Shown here: positions 48,569-56,091 of the stretch, one piece after another
Numbering within the stretch: the stretch's first letter is position 1
Layout: each line of letters opens with the position of its first letter
Assembly (NCBI RefSeq): GCF_018476525.1
Contig: NZ_JAHCST010000021.1
Coordinates: 62,001 to 126,000 of the forward strand
DNA length: 64,000 nt
Origin: Acrocarpospora catenulata
Lineage (GTDB): Bacteria > Actinomycetota > Actinomycetes > Streptosporangiales > Streptosporangiaceae
Reading direction: 5' to 3'
Notes under the pieces: generated by a model
Told to the model about the DNA's origin: nothing
The model's input: only the letters and a program-made list of their open reading frames with translations
Database searches by the model: none
Program-made: the position numbers and the translations under genes

Positions 48569-50535
48569 CAGGTTGGTACGCCGACTACTTCACCGCCGAC
48601 TACTGGCGCTTCGCACGGCACGAGTACAACGCGGAGCGTACGGCGGGCGAGGTCGACTACCTGGTGAAGACGCTGGAGGAGCACGCGCCTGGCCGGCGCG
48701 TGCTCGACCTCGGGTGCGGGACCGGGCGGCACGCGGTCGAGCTGGCCAGACGCGGTTTCGAGGTCACCGGTGTCGACGTCTGCCGGTGGGCGCTGGACCA
48801 GGCGGCCGAGGCGGCCGGACGCGCGGGCGTGCGGCTCCGGCTGGTCGAGGCCGACCTGCTCGGCCCGGTCGAGCTGCCCGAGTCCGACGCCGTGATCTGC
48901 GTGCAGTCCTTCGGCTGGGGGCGCGACGAGCAGCAGCGCGCCCTGCTGCGCCGGGTGCGCGACCGCCTCTCGCCCGGCGGCATTCTGGTGCTCGACCACT
49001 CCAACGTGGCCGCCATCCTCGCCGCGTACCAGCCGGTCGCGCGGTTCGCGGCCGACGGGGAGGTCTTCGACTTCCTGCGCTCCTACGACCCCATGAGCGG
49101 GCGCAGCCGGGGCGAGCTGAAGGTCACCCGCGCGGACGGGACGACGGTGGTGCTCCGCGACGACGTGCGCCTGTACCTGCCGGTCGAGGTCGCGGCCATG
49201 GTGCGGGAGACCGGCTTCGACATCCTGCGCGCCGACGCCGGCTTCACGGCCGGCGCGCCGGTCACCGCCGCCACCCGGTACGTCCAGCTCGTGGCGACCG
49301 CCGGACAGCGCCCAGAGCCGGCCGTCCTCGGGCACGGCGAAGCCGACAGGCAGGGGGAGGCCGCCCCTGGGTGGCGCTCTGGCTCCGCTGGGCCGGGGTA
49401 CGGGGAGGTCGCCCCTGGGCGGCGGCGGTCCGCTCCTGCTGTGTCGGGGAACGGTGCGGGGATCGTCGAAGCGAGGCCGGTGGACCTGCGGTGGGCGCCC
49501 GACGAGGTGGAGTTCGTGCGCGGCGCGATCGAGCGGGCATGGGAGCAGATCGGCGGGGAGCCCGCCGAGGTCGCCAGACGGTACGCGCTCGACGACCCCT
49601 ACGGCGCCGCGCGCTCGACCCCGGTGCTCGCCGCCTGCTTCGGCGCCGAACTGGACCCCGGCCAGGTCGTGACGGGGGCGGGCACCACTGGGCTGCTCCA
49701 CGCGCTGAGCGCCCTGGCGGAACGCGGCACCCTCGCCCACGCCCTCGACTCCCATCCCGACCTGCCCGCCTGGGCAGCCCACCGGGGAGCCCGCCTCCTG
49801 CCCTTCGACCCGTGGGCCGACGGCTCCGCCCCAGACGCTGGGCTGGCCCACTCCGAATTGGCCCACTCCGAATTGGCCCACTCCGAGTTGGCCCGCTCTG
49901 GGTTGGCCCGCTCTGGGTTGGCCCGCTCTGGGTTGGCCCGCTCTGGGTTGGCCCGCTCTGAGTTGATCCTCATCGAGCGGCCGGGCATCCGCGGCGACCT
50001 GCTGCCGCTGGACCGGGTGGCCGCGCTCGCCGAGGCGGTGCACGCGGCGGGCGGGCTGCTGGTGGTGGACGAGGCGCGGGCGTCCTACCTCGGCCCGGGG
50101 GAGAGCGCGGTGCCGCTGGTCACGCGCACGCCCGGCCTGGTGGTGCTGCGCAGCGTGTCGAAGGGCTACTGCTGCGGCGGCCTGCGCGCCGGGTTCGCGA
50201 TCTCCTCGCCCGGCGTGGCGGCGGCCGTGCGCGCGCTCGTCGCGCCGCTGGGCGTCTCGCCCCTGTCGCTGGAGGTGGCGCTGGGACTGCTCGGCCAGGG
50301 CGACGTGTTCGGCCCGCTCCGTGCGGCGGTCCGGGAGGCCAAACCCGAACTGGTGGCCACGCTCGACGGGCTGGGCTGCCGGGTCGATCCGGGGCATCCC
50401 GAACTGCCCTGGGTGGTGACCGCGGACGAGCCGCCGCAGGGGGTGCTGGGACGGCGGCTGCCCGGCCTGACCCGGATCAGCGTGCCGCTGTCGGCGGCGC
50501 GCCGGGCCGCCCTCCGCGAGGTGGCGGGCCGATGA
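48565..50535 (+). CDS. Methyltransferase-aminotransferase fusion
   Basis: 656 residues from the GTG at 48565 (GTGA overlap). N-terminal class I methyltransferase (1-240, SAM motif [16 protein letters not shown] at 46-61). A low-complexity linker (about 250-305). C-terminal fold-type I PLP enzyme (about 306-656) with PLP Lys533 in [24 protein letters not shown] as the ring-contact Asp and [15 protein letters not shown] as the phosphate loop. Eight copies of a five-residue repeat interrupt the aminotransferase at 427-466. The fusion could install or methylate an unusual amino acid. It overlaps the next gene by 4 nt. Confidence 0.88.
   Translation: MTGWYADYFTADYWRFARHEYNAERTAGEVDYLVKTLEEHAPGRRVLDLGCGTGRHAVELARRGFEVTGVDVCRWALDQAAEAAGRAGVRLRLVEADLLGPVELPESDAVICVQSFGWGRDEQQRALLRRVRDRLSPGGILVLDHSNVAAILAAYQPVARFAADGEVFDFLRSYDPMSGRSRGELKVTRADGTTVVLRDDVRLYLPVEVAAMVRETGFDILRADAGFTAGAPVTAATRYVQLVATAGQRPEPAVLGHGEADRQGEAAPGWRSGSAGPGYGEVAPGRRRSAPAVSGNGAGIVEARPVDLRWAPDEVEFVRGAIERAWEQIGGEPAEVARRYALDDPYGAARSTPVLAACFGAELDPGQVVTGAGTTGLLHALSALAERGTLAHALDSHPDLPAWAAHRGARLLPFDPWADGSAPDAGLAHSELAHSELAHSELARSGLARSGLARSGLARSGLARSELILIERPGIRGDLLPLDRVAALAEAVHAAGGLLVVDEARASYLGPGESAVPLVTRTPGLVVLRSVSKGYCCGGLRAGFAISSPGVAAAVRALVAPLGVSPLSLEVALGLLGQGDVFGPLRAAVREAKPELVATLDGLGCRVDPGHPELPWVVTADEPPQGVLGRRLPGLTRISVPLSAARRAALREVAGR
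49843..49962 (+). repeat. Eight 15-bp tandem repeats inside the aminotransferase domain
   Basis: Eight in-frame units of the form YTGGCCCRCTCYGRR encode LAHSE x3, LAR SG x4 and LARSE. The four central units are identical at DNA level or nearly so, typical of recent slippage. The insertion lies between strand [12 protein letters not shown] and the strand [12 protein letters not shown] of the PLP domain, probably a surface loop. Confidence 0.9.
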
Positions 50536-52481
50536 GCGCGCCCGCCGTCGACGCGGCCGTACAGCAGGCGCACGCCCGCTTCGACGTCGACGCGGCCGTC
50601 AAGGACGTCGTCGAACTGGCCGCGCACGACCGCTACCAGGCCTCGGACGGGATCATGGCCGCCGCCGCGTACGTCGCCGAGCGCGCAGAACAGGCCGGGC
50701 TGCGGGAGGTGCGGCTGCTGGAGTTCGCCGCGGACGGGGACCGGCGCTGGTGGAGCTTCCGCGCGCCCGTGTCGTGGACGCCGGTCCACGCGGAGCTGGC
50801 CGGCGTGGTCGGCTACCCCGAGCAGCCCTACGCGCTGGCCGCCTACTCCGCGCCCACCCCACCCGACGGAATCTGGGCACCCGTGGTCCGGCTCGGCCAC
50901 GCCGAACCGGACCAGCTGCGCGGCGCGATCGTGGCGCACGACGATCCACGCGTGCCGGTACCCGTCGCGCTCGATCTGGCAGCCGGGCAGGGCGCGGCGG
51001 GCTTCGTCACCGACCAGCTCTTCGTCGCCGACCAGCACTCCACCGGGCAGGGCGCGGTGGGCTTCGTCACCGACCAGCTCTTCGTCGCCGACCAGCACTC
51101 GACCGGCCGGAGCGCGGGCCGGGTCGGCCGCATCGAACTGCGCCCCGGCGCCCGGCTGCCGGCCTTCAGCCTGACCCCGGGACAGCTGGCCGAGCTGGTC
51201 CGGCGCGGCCGTGCGCACGTCGTGGTGCGTACGCACAGCAGAGCGCCGATGCCGGTGGTGACCGGGCTGCTGCCCGGGGAGGAGGCGGCGGAGGTGCTGC
51301 TCGGCGCCCACCTGTGCCATCCCAGGCCGAGCGTCAACGACAACGCCTCGGGAGCCGCCGCGCTGCTCGGCGCGGCCACGGTACTGGCGGAGGCGGGGAG
51401 CCGCCGCAGGGGTGTGCGCTTCCTGTGGGCGCCCGAGTTCACCGGGATGGCCGCCTACCTGCACGACGCGGCGGCGTCGGTCCCGGTCGCCGCCGTCAAC
51501 GTGGACATGGCCGGCCAGGACCAGCGGCGCTGCGGCGGCCCGCTCATCGTGGAGCGTAGCCCCGACCACCTGCCGGGGTTTGTCAGCGCGCTGACCGAGC
51601 ATGTGGTGGCGGCGCTGCCGCAGGCCGCCCGCTCCTACTCGGGCGCGGTGGCGTGCGACACCTGGGCCTGGCGCGCCACGCCCTTCGTGGGCGCCTCCGA
51701 CCACAGCCTCCTGGTGGACGCCTCGATCGGCTGCCCCACCGTGACGCTCGGCCACTGGCCGGACAGGTTCAACCACAGTTCGGCCGACACCCTCGACAAG
51801 CTCGACCCCGGCGAACTGCGCCGCACGGCGGCCGTCGCCTGCGCCACCGCCGGCGTGCTCGCTGCGGCGGGCGGGCGGGATTCCGGCGAGCGGACGGAAC
51901 TTGAGCGGATCGCACTCGGCTGGGGCGCAAGCCGACTCCTGGCCTGCCTGTCCGTTACGAGTGGCGGGATCGAGCCGACGCGCGGGCTGCTGCGGCACCG
52001 CACGGCGGTGGCGCTCGGCGCGCTCGACGGCCTCGACGCACTGTACGGCCAGGGCGGCGATCAAGACGGCGATCAGGGCGGCAATCAGGGCGGCAATCAG
52101 GACGGTGAGCAGAGCCGCGAGCCGTCGCGGCGGTGGTTGGGCGACCTGTCCGCCCACGTCGCCGCCATGCTGCCGGAGGAGGCCGCACCCGAGCCGCCAG
52201 GCCGGTCGCTCCGCCGTACCTGGGCCGGACCGTTCAACCTGCGCGGCCTGGCGGAGGCGGCGGGCGAGCGGGGCAGGCGGTGGATCGACGCCCAGGCGGC
52301 GCGGGACCGCGCCGGGTCGTACGCGCTCATGCTCGCCCTGGCGCACGGCATCGACGGCGCGCGCGACCAGGCGGGCGTCGCGCGGTACGCGGAACACGCC
52401 GCCGAGTTACCAGTCCAGCCCAGGTTCGCGAGCGAATTCCTGGCCGTCCTCGTCGAGGCCGGCTGGGCGGAGGAGGTGTGA
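50532..52481 (+). CDS. M28-like/DUF4910-type aminopeptidase
   Basis: 649 residues. An N-terminal domain (about 1-230) with the layout of a PA-type insertion is followed by an M28 peptidase core: LLGAHLCHPRPSVNDNASG (about 257-275, His and Asp metal ligands), WAPEFTGMAAYLHD (Glu), VAAVNVDMAGQD (Asp) and a final His in FVGASDHSLL. The C-terminal 200 residues are helical and basic. It probably removes N-terminal residues from a peptide intermediate in the cytoplasm; no signal peptide is seen. Two tandem repeat tracts lie within it. Coupled by ATGA and TGATG overlaps to both neighbours. Confidence 0.75.
   Translation: MSAPAVDAAVQQAHARFDVDAAVKDVVELAAHDRYQASDGIMAAAAYVAERAEQAGLREVRLLEFAADGDRRWWSFRAPVSWTPVHAELAGVVGYPEQPYALAAYSAPTPPDGIWAPVVRLGHAEPDQLRGAIVAHDDPRVPVPVALDLAAGQGAAGFVTDQLFVADQHSTGQGAVGFVTDQLFVADQHSTGRSAGRVGRIELRPGARLPAFSLTPGQLAELVRRGRAHVVVRTHSRAPMPVVTGLLPGEEAAEVLLGAHLCHPRPSVNDNASGAAALLGAATVLAEAGSRRRGVRFLWAPEFTGMAAYLHDAAASVPVAAVNVDMAGQDQRRCGGPLIVERSPDHLPGFVSALTEHVVAALPQAARSYSGAVACDTWAWRATPFVGASDHSLLVDASIGCPTVTLGHWPDRFNHSSADTLDKLDPGELRRTAAVACATAGVLAAAGGRDSGERTELERIALGWGASRLLACLSVTSGGIEPTRGLLRHRTAVALGALDGLDALYGQGGDQDGDQGGNQGGNQDGEQSREPSRRWLGDLSAHVAAMLPEEAAPEPPGRSLRRTWAGPFNLRGLAEAAGERGRRWIDAQAARDRAGSYALMLALAHGIDGARDQAGVARYAEHAAELPVQPRFASEFLAVLVEAGWAEEV
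50985..51104 (+). repeat. 60-bp tandem duplication inside the M28-like gene
   Basis: Two adjacent 60-bp units (50985-51044 and 51045-51104) encode GQGAAGFVTDQLFVADQHST and the same with AVG for AAG. They differ at only a few bases. The 20-residue duplication keeps the frame. Confidence 0.9.
52056..52103 (+). repeat. 12-bp tandem repeats in the M28-like gene
   Basis: Four 12-bp units beginning GGCGATCA or GGCAATCA encode GDQD, GDQG, GNQG, GNQD, followed by a degenerate fifth. A flexible acidic loop and a slippage tract. Confidence 0.85.
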
Positions 52482-53680
52482 TGCGCGCGCTGCTGCGTGA
52501 CGGACGGTTCGTCCTGCTGTTCTTCGGCCAGTCCATCAACATGATCGGTGACCGGGCGCTGCTGGTGGTCCTGGCCATCTACGTCAAGGAGCTCACCGGC
52601 TCGGACTCGATGGCCGGGATCGTCTTCGTGCTGCTCTCGGTGCCGTCGTTCTTCGCGCCCCTCACCGGGCTGCTCATCGACAGGTTCCCCCGGCGGCTCA
52701 CCCTGATCGTCAACGACCTGGCGGCCGCGGCGCTGGTGCTCGCGCTGCTGCTGGTGCGGCATCCCGGGGACCTGTGGATCGTCTTCGTCGTGACCCTCGG
52801 GTACGGCTTCGCCAACCAGATCTTCAACGCCGCCAAGGGCGGGCTGCTGCACTCGATGGTCCCCGGCGAGCTGCTCGGCGACGCCAACGGGCTGTTCGGC
52901 TCGCTCGGCCAGGCGCTGCGGATCTTCGGCCCGCTGCTGGGCGCGGTCGTCTACGTGAGCCTCGGGCTGGGCGCGGTCGCCCTGCTGGACGCGGGCACCT
53001 TCCTGATCTCGGTGCTGGTGCTGCTGATGTTGCGGGGCGTGCCGGACCTGGAGCGGCCGGAGCCGGGCGAGCGCGGCCGGTTCACCGCCGACCTGGTGGC
53101 CGGCCTCCGCCACATCCTCGGCGACCCGGAGTTGCGCGTCGCGGTGCTGGCCGTGGGCGCGGCGCTGGGCGCGGCCGGGCTGATCAACACCGCCATGTTC
53201 GCCGCCGTCGACCAGGGCCTGGGCCGGTCCGCCGCCTTCATCGGGGTGGTCGGCGCGTTCCAGGGCGCGGGCGCCGTCGCGGGCGGTCTGATGGTCGGCA
53301 AGCTCATCAGGATGTACGGCGAGCACCGCGTGGCGGCGATCGGCTTCGCCCTCAGCGCGGCCGGTCTGGCCCTGGTGATTCCCACCACCGAGGTGACGAT
53401 GTGCCTGGGCGGCGTCTTCGTCGGCCTTTCCATCCCGATCTTCATGGTGTCGACGACGACGCTGGTGCAGCGCCGTACCGAGTCGGGATTGCAGGGGCGG
53501 GCGCTGACCGCGATGGACGCGGTGATCGATCTGCCGTTCGTGTTGTCGATGGCGGTGGGAGCGCTGCTCATACCTTTCGTGGAATTCCGCTGGGTTTATG
53601 GGTTCAGCGCGGCGGTTTTCGCGGCGGTGGCGATATATGTGCTGGTGGGGCGCAGGGAAAGAGTCCTGGTGGCGGGTTAG
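52481..53680 (+). CDS. MFS exporter
   Basis: 399 residues from the ATG at 52481, which shares its A with the previous stop and has GGAGGAGG before it. Twelve hydrophobic helices; loop 2-3 signature LLIDRFPRRLTLIVND, and loop 8-9 counterpart GLMVGKLIRMYGEHRVAAIG. No large loops. It resembles the enterobactin-exporter or macrolide-efflux branch (MFS_3). As the last gene of the coupled run it is likely to export the mature product or give self-protection. Confidence 0.92.
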   Translation: MRALLRDGRFVLLFFGQSINMIGDRALLVVLAIYVKELTGSDSMAGIVFVLLSVPSFFAPLTGLLIDRFPRRLTLIVNDLAAAALVLALLLVRHPGDLWIVFVVTLGYGFANQIFNAAKGGLLHSMVPGELLGDANGLFGSLGQALRIFGPLLGAVVYVSLGLGAVALLDAGTFLISVLVLLMLRGVPDLERPEPGERGRFTADLVAGLRHILGDPELRVAVLAVGAALGAAGLINTAMFAAVDQGLGRSAAFIGVVGAFQGAGAVAGGLMVGKLIRMYGEHRVAAIGFALSAAGLALVIPTTEVTMCLGGVFVGLSIPIFMVSTTTLVQRRTESGLQGRALTAMDAVIDLPFVLSMAVGALLIPFVEFRWVYGFSAAVFAAVAIYVLVGRRERVLVAG

Positions 53681-53743
53681 TGCCAGAAATCGGCACTTCT
53701 GTGGACGGCCGAGTTATGAATATTTAGCGTCTATTTCATCGCA

Positions 53744-53759
53744 GTGGACGAATGTCCAC
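53744..53759 (+). promoter_or_regulatory. Small hairpin before the 46-residue peptide gene
   Basis: GTGGAC (53744-53749), loop GAAT, GTCCAC (53754-53759), a perfect 6-bp stem 7 nt before AGGAGG of the peptide gene. It may influence translation or mark a processed 5' end. Confidence 0.4.
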
Positions 53760-53777
53760 CTATCGCAGGAGGCGCAT

Positions 53778-53918
53778 GTGATTCGCGAGACCGTCCAGAC
53801 GGTGAAAACCCCGATTATGACCACGCCGGAATTCGTCGAGAAGATGCTCGCCGCCCGTCAGGCGGTGCAGGTCGTGAAGTTCCGTACGACCTGCACTGAC
53901 TGCGTGCCGAACTACTGA
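53778..53918 (+). CDS. 46-residue candidate precursor peptide
   Basis: GTG start with AGGAGG 5 nt before it. The peptide begins VIRETVQTVKTPIMTTPEFV, has a helical middle (EKMLAARQAVQVVK) and ends FRTTCTDCVPNY. This leader-plus-short-tail shape with two Cys and Thr/Asp/Asn residues confined to the tail is that of a RiPP precursor. It has no signal peptide and no recognised domain. It lies 97 nt after the exporter gene, at the end of the coupled run, and is followed by a strong hairpin, which is typical for a highly transcribed precursor gene. The precursor role is inference. Confidence 0.62.
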   Translation: MIRETVQTVKTPIMTTPEFVEKMLAARQAVQVVKFRTTCTDCVPNY

Positions 53919-53954
53919 TCGTCGCGTCCGGTGCGCCATGCCGGTCCGGTGAAG

Positions 53955-53984
53955 CCCGGGATGGGGATCATACCCCGTCCCGGG
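53955..53984 (+). terminator. Hairpin after the 46-residue peptide gene
   Basis: CCCGGGATGGGG (53955-53966), loop ATCATA, CCCCGTCCCGGG (53973-53984). A 12-bp stem with one G-T pair. It overlaps the annotated start of the phosphodiesterase gene, so either this is a read-through attenuator or that gene starts at GTG 54000. Confidence 0.65.
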
Positions 53985-55055
53985 CGTTCCCTGTGTTCGG
54001 TGCCCGCCCGCGTCCTGGCGGCGCTGGGGCGGGCCGAGCGGGGCGTGGTCGTCCTGGCGGTCGACGGCCTGTCCTGGGAGACGGCGGCCACCGCCTGGCG
54101 CGGGGCCGAGCTCGACCGCCTCACCTCGACCTTCCCTAGCACCTCGGCGACCGCCTGGATGTCCTCCATCACCGGCGCGCCGGTGTCGGAGCACCTGGTG
54201 GTGGGCGCCGCGTACCGCGCACCGGCGGACGGATCCCTGATCAACGTGATCACCGGCCAGACTCTGGCCCTCCCCCACTCAGGGGAGGACGGGCCGGGAC
54301 GGCCGTCAGAAGGCGACCGCGGGCTGCCCACGCTGTTCGAGCGCGCCGCCGGCCTCGCGGAGACGGTGGTCGTGGGGCGCGAGCTGGACACCCTGACCAG
54401 CCCGTGGGCCGCCGCCCTCACCCGGGGCGCGCGTCGCGCCCCGCACGCGCACCCGCTCACCACCGACCCCGAGGACCTGGTAGCCGGGGTGATCGCCGAC
54501 GTGGCGGCGGCCGTCGCGGCCCCGCGTGAGCGCCCACTGCTGCTCTGGGTCTACGTCAACCTCGACGACCACGTGCACCGGCACGGTTACGACGCCCGCG
54601 CCATGAGCGCGTTGCGCCGGCTGGAGCGGCAGGCGTCCGCCTGGGCCGCCCACGGCTGGCAGGTGCTCGCCTACGCCGACCACGGCCAGGTGCCGGTCAC
54701 TCCGGACGCCGCCCTCGCGGCGCGCTGGGCCGCGCTGGACACCCCGGAACTGTGCGCGCTGCCTGGCGGCGGCGCGGGCCGGGTGCGCTGGCTCTACCCG
54801 CGCCCCCCGCTGGCCGGCCAGGTCGCCGAGCGTCTGGCCGACGCGCTCGACGGCCACGCGCTGGTGCTGCCCGCCGCCGCGCTGGCGCAGGCCGGGCTGG
54901 AACCGGCCACGGGGCCCATGCTGGAACGGCTCGGCGCCGTGGTGGCGGTCGCCACCTCGCCGCGCTTCCCGGTGCCCGACCCCGGCCTGGCCTACGAGCA
55001 CGGCGGCTGGAGCCCCGAGGAGATGCTGGTGCCGCTGGCGCGGTGGGCTCCCTGA
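53961..55055 (+). CDS. Alkaline-phosphatase-superfamily phosphodiesterase / nucleotide pyrophosphatase-like
   Basis: 364 residues from ATG 53961; GTG 53931 and GTG 54000 are alternatives, and none has a strong ribosome site. Metal and nucleophile motifs of the type I phosphodiesterase family: VVLAVDGLSWETAA (first Asp), TFPSTSATAW (Thr nucleophile), YVNLDDHVHRHG (Asp and His), YADHGQVPV (Asp-His) and EHGGWSPEEMLVPL (final His). No signal peptide is obvious, so it is probably cytoplasmic. Substrates may be phosphodiesters, phosphonates or nucleotide adducts. Its position after the peptide gene suggests a late step or nucleotide removal. Confidence 0.8.
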   Translation: MGIIPRPGRSLCSVPARVLAALGRAERGVVVLAVDGLSWETAATAWRGAELDRLTSTFPSTSATAWMSSITGAPVSEHLVVGAAYRAPADGSLINVITGQTLALPHSGEDGPGRPSEGDRGLPTLFERAAGLAETVVVGRELDTLTSPWAAALTRGARRAPHAHPLTTDPEDLVAGVIADVAAAVAAPRERPLLLWVYVNLDDHVHRHGYDARAMSALRRLERQASAWAAHGWQVLAYADHGQVPVTPDAALAARWAALDTPELCALPGGGAGRVRWLYPRPPLAGQVAERLADALDGHALVLPAAALAQAGLEPATGPMLERLGAVVAVATSPRFPVPDPGLAYEHGGWSPEEMLVPLARWAP

Positions 55056-55066
55056 GGGGAGCCCAC
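55043..55066. terminator. Bidirectional terminator
   Basis: GTGGGCTCCC (55043-55052), loop TGAG, GGGAGCCCAC (55057-55066): a perfect 10-bp stem between convergent genes; the loop contains the phosphodiesterase stop codon. Confidence 0.75.
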
Positions 55067-55078
55067 CGCTGGGCCAGG

Positions 55079-55735
55079 TCAGATCCAGCCGCGCCGGGCG
55101 GCCTCCGCACCCGCCTGGAAGCGACTGGACGCGTTCAGGTGCTCCATCATGCTGGACACCCGCCGGGCGAACGTGCGCTTGCTCAGGTGCAGGCGCGCGG
55201 CGGCCCGGTCGTCGGTCAGGCCGTCGTTCAGCGCGCGCAGCACCTCGTGCTGCTCCTGCCCGCCGGGAGCGCCCCCGCGCCCCTGGTCGCTCATCACCCA
55301 GTGGATGAGGTCGAAGACCCCGGCGATGGAGGCGGCCAGCACCGGATTGATGACCCGCTGCATCCGATCGGGTGCCGTCCGATCGGAGAGCGGGATGTAC
55401 ACGACCGACCGGTCCCTGACCATCAACTGGTAGGGCAGGGAGGCGACGACGTGGACGTGGGCGCCCGCCTGTTTGGCGGGCGCGAACGGGCTGGTGAGCC
55501 CCGGCCGGCTCGGGCCGTGCAGGATGCGGATGGCCAGCCGGCGCTTGGCCAGGCCGGTGAAGAGCCTGGGCAGTGCGGGGTGGATCCGGTCGGGAGAGGC
55601 CGCCAGGACAAGGAGCTCCGAGCGGGTCTGCTCCGTCAGTTCCAGCTCCACCAGAGGGATGCTGAGGTCGAGCGCGGCGTGATCGCAATCGGCGCCGCGG
55701 GGGACGTAGGGCCTGTGCTCTGCAGTCAAGGACAT
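55079..55735 (-). CDS. LuxR-family regulator (HTH at C terminus)
   Basis: 218 residues from the ATG at 55735; the frame also allows 55744. The first 140 residues form an effector-type region (VHVVASLPYQLMVRDRSVVY, IPLSDRTAPDRMQRV) similar to the TrmB/PLD-like sensor part of actinomycete pathway regulators. The C-terminal 70 residues form a LuxR-like HTH (EVLRALNDGLTDDRAAARLH, LSKRTFARRVSSMMEHLNA, ending RRGWI). It is divergent from the SARP gene with 350 bp between them and likely belongs to control of the peptide or oxygenase operons. Confidence 0.78.
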   Translation of the reverse strand: MSLTAEHRPYVPRGADCDHAALDLSIPLVELELTEQTRSELLVLAASPDRIHPALPRLFTGLAKRRLAIRILHGPSRPGLTSPFAPAKQAGAHVHVVASLPYQLMVRDRSVVYIPLSDRTAPDRMQRVINPVLAASIAGVFDLIHWVMSDQGRGGAPGGQEQHEVLRALNDGLTDDRAAARLHLSKRTFARRVSSMMEHLNASSRFQAGAEAARRGWI

Positions 55736-56091
55736 CGTTACCAACCATGCTCGCCTGTATGAGGAAGGCTGCTGTCATGGACAGTAGACGGCGGCAATGT
55801 GGAAGCGATTTCGATGCGTTATTCGTGTCCGGCAACCCTCGAAACCCGCTGAAACCGTAGCCGCGATGGGGGAGGGCGGCAGAGCCCGGCACGTTACTGA
55901 GTGCCGCACGGCGTTGTACGTTTCGTCACCTTTGCTGTAAACCTCCACGAACGCACCACGGCATTTATCGTCAATGGTTACATAACCGCCTCTTCAACCT
56001 AAAGTCGTACCATCTCGGGTGGAGGGAGATCGTTGCCGGGAAGCCCGTGGACTGTGAAGATCGCATGAGTCGGACCCAGATGGGCGAACAC
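55736..56091. other. Divergent regulatory region between LuxR and SARP genes
   Basis: About 350 bp without a gene. AT-rich patches near 55800-55830 and 55915-56000 probably contain the two promoters. I see no clear heptameric SARP repeats or perfect dyad. Confidence 0.4.

Noticed and set aside
49843-49962. 15-bp repeats considered as iterons of an origin
   Set aside because: They are in frame within a PLP enzyme gene, GC-rich and without an AT-rich unwinding region or rep gene.
41038-55055. Known RiPP classes (lanthipeptide, lasso, YcaO, radical SAM, PQQ)
   Set aside because: No LanB/LanC/LanM, lasso cyclase, YcaO or CxxxCxxC radical SAM protein is encoded; the M16 protease alone is not enough to call a PQQ-like pathway.
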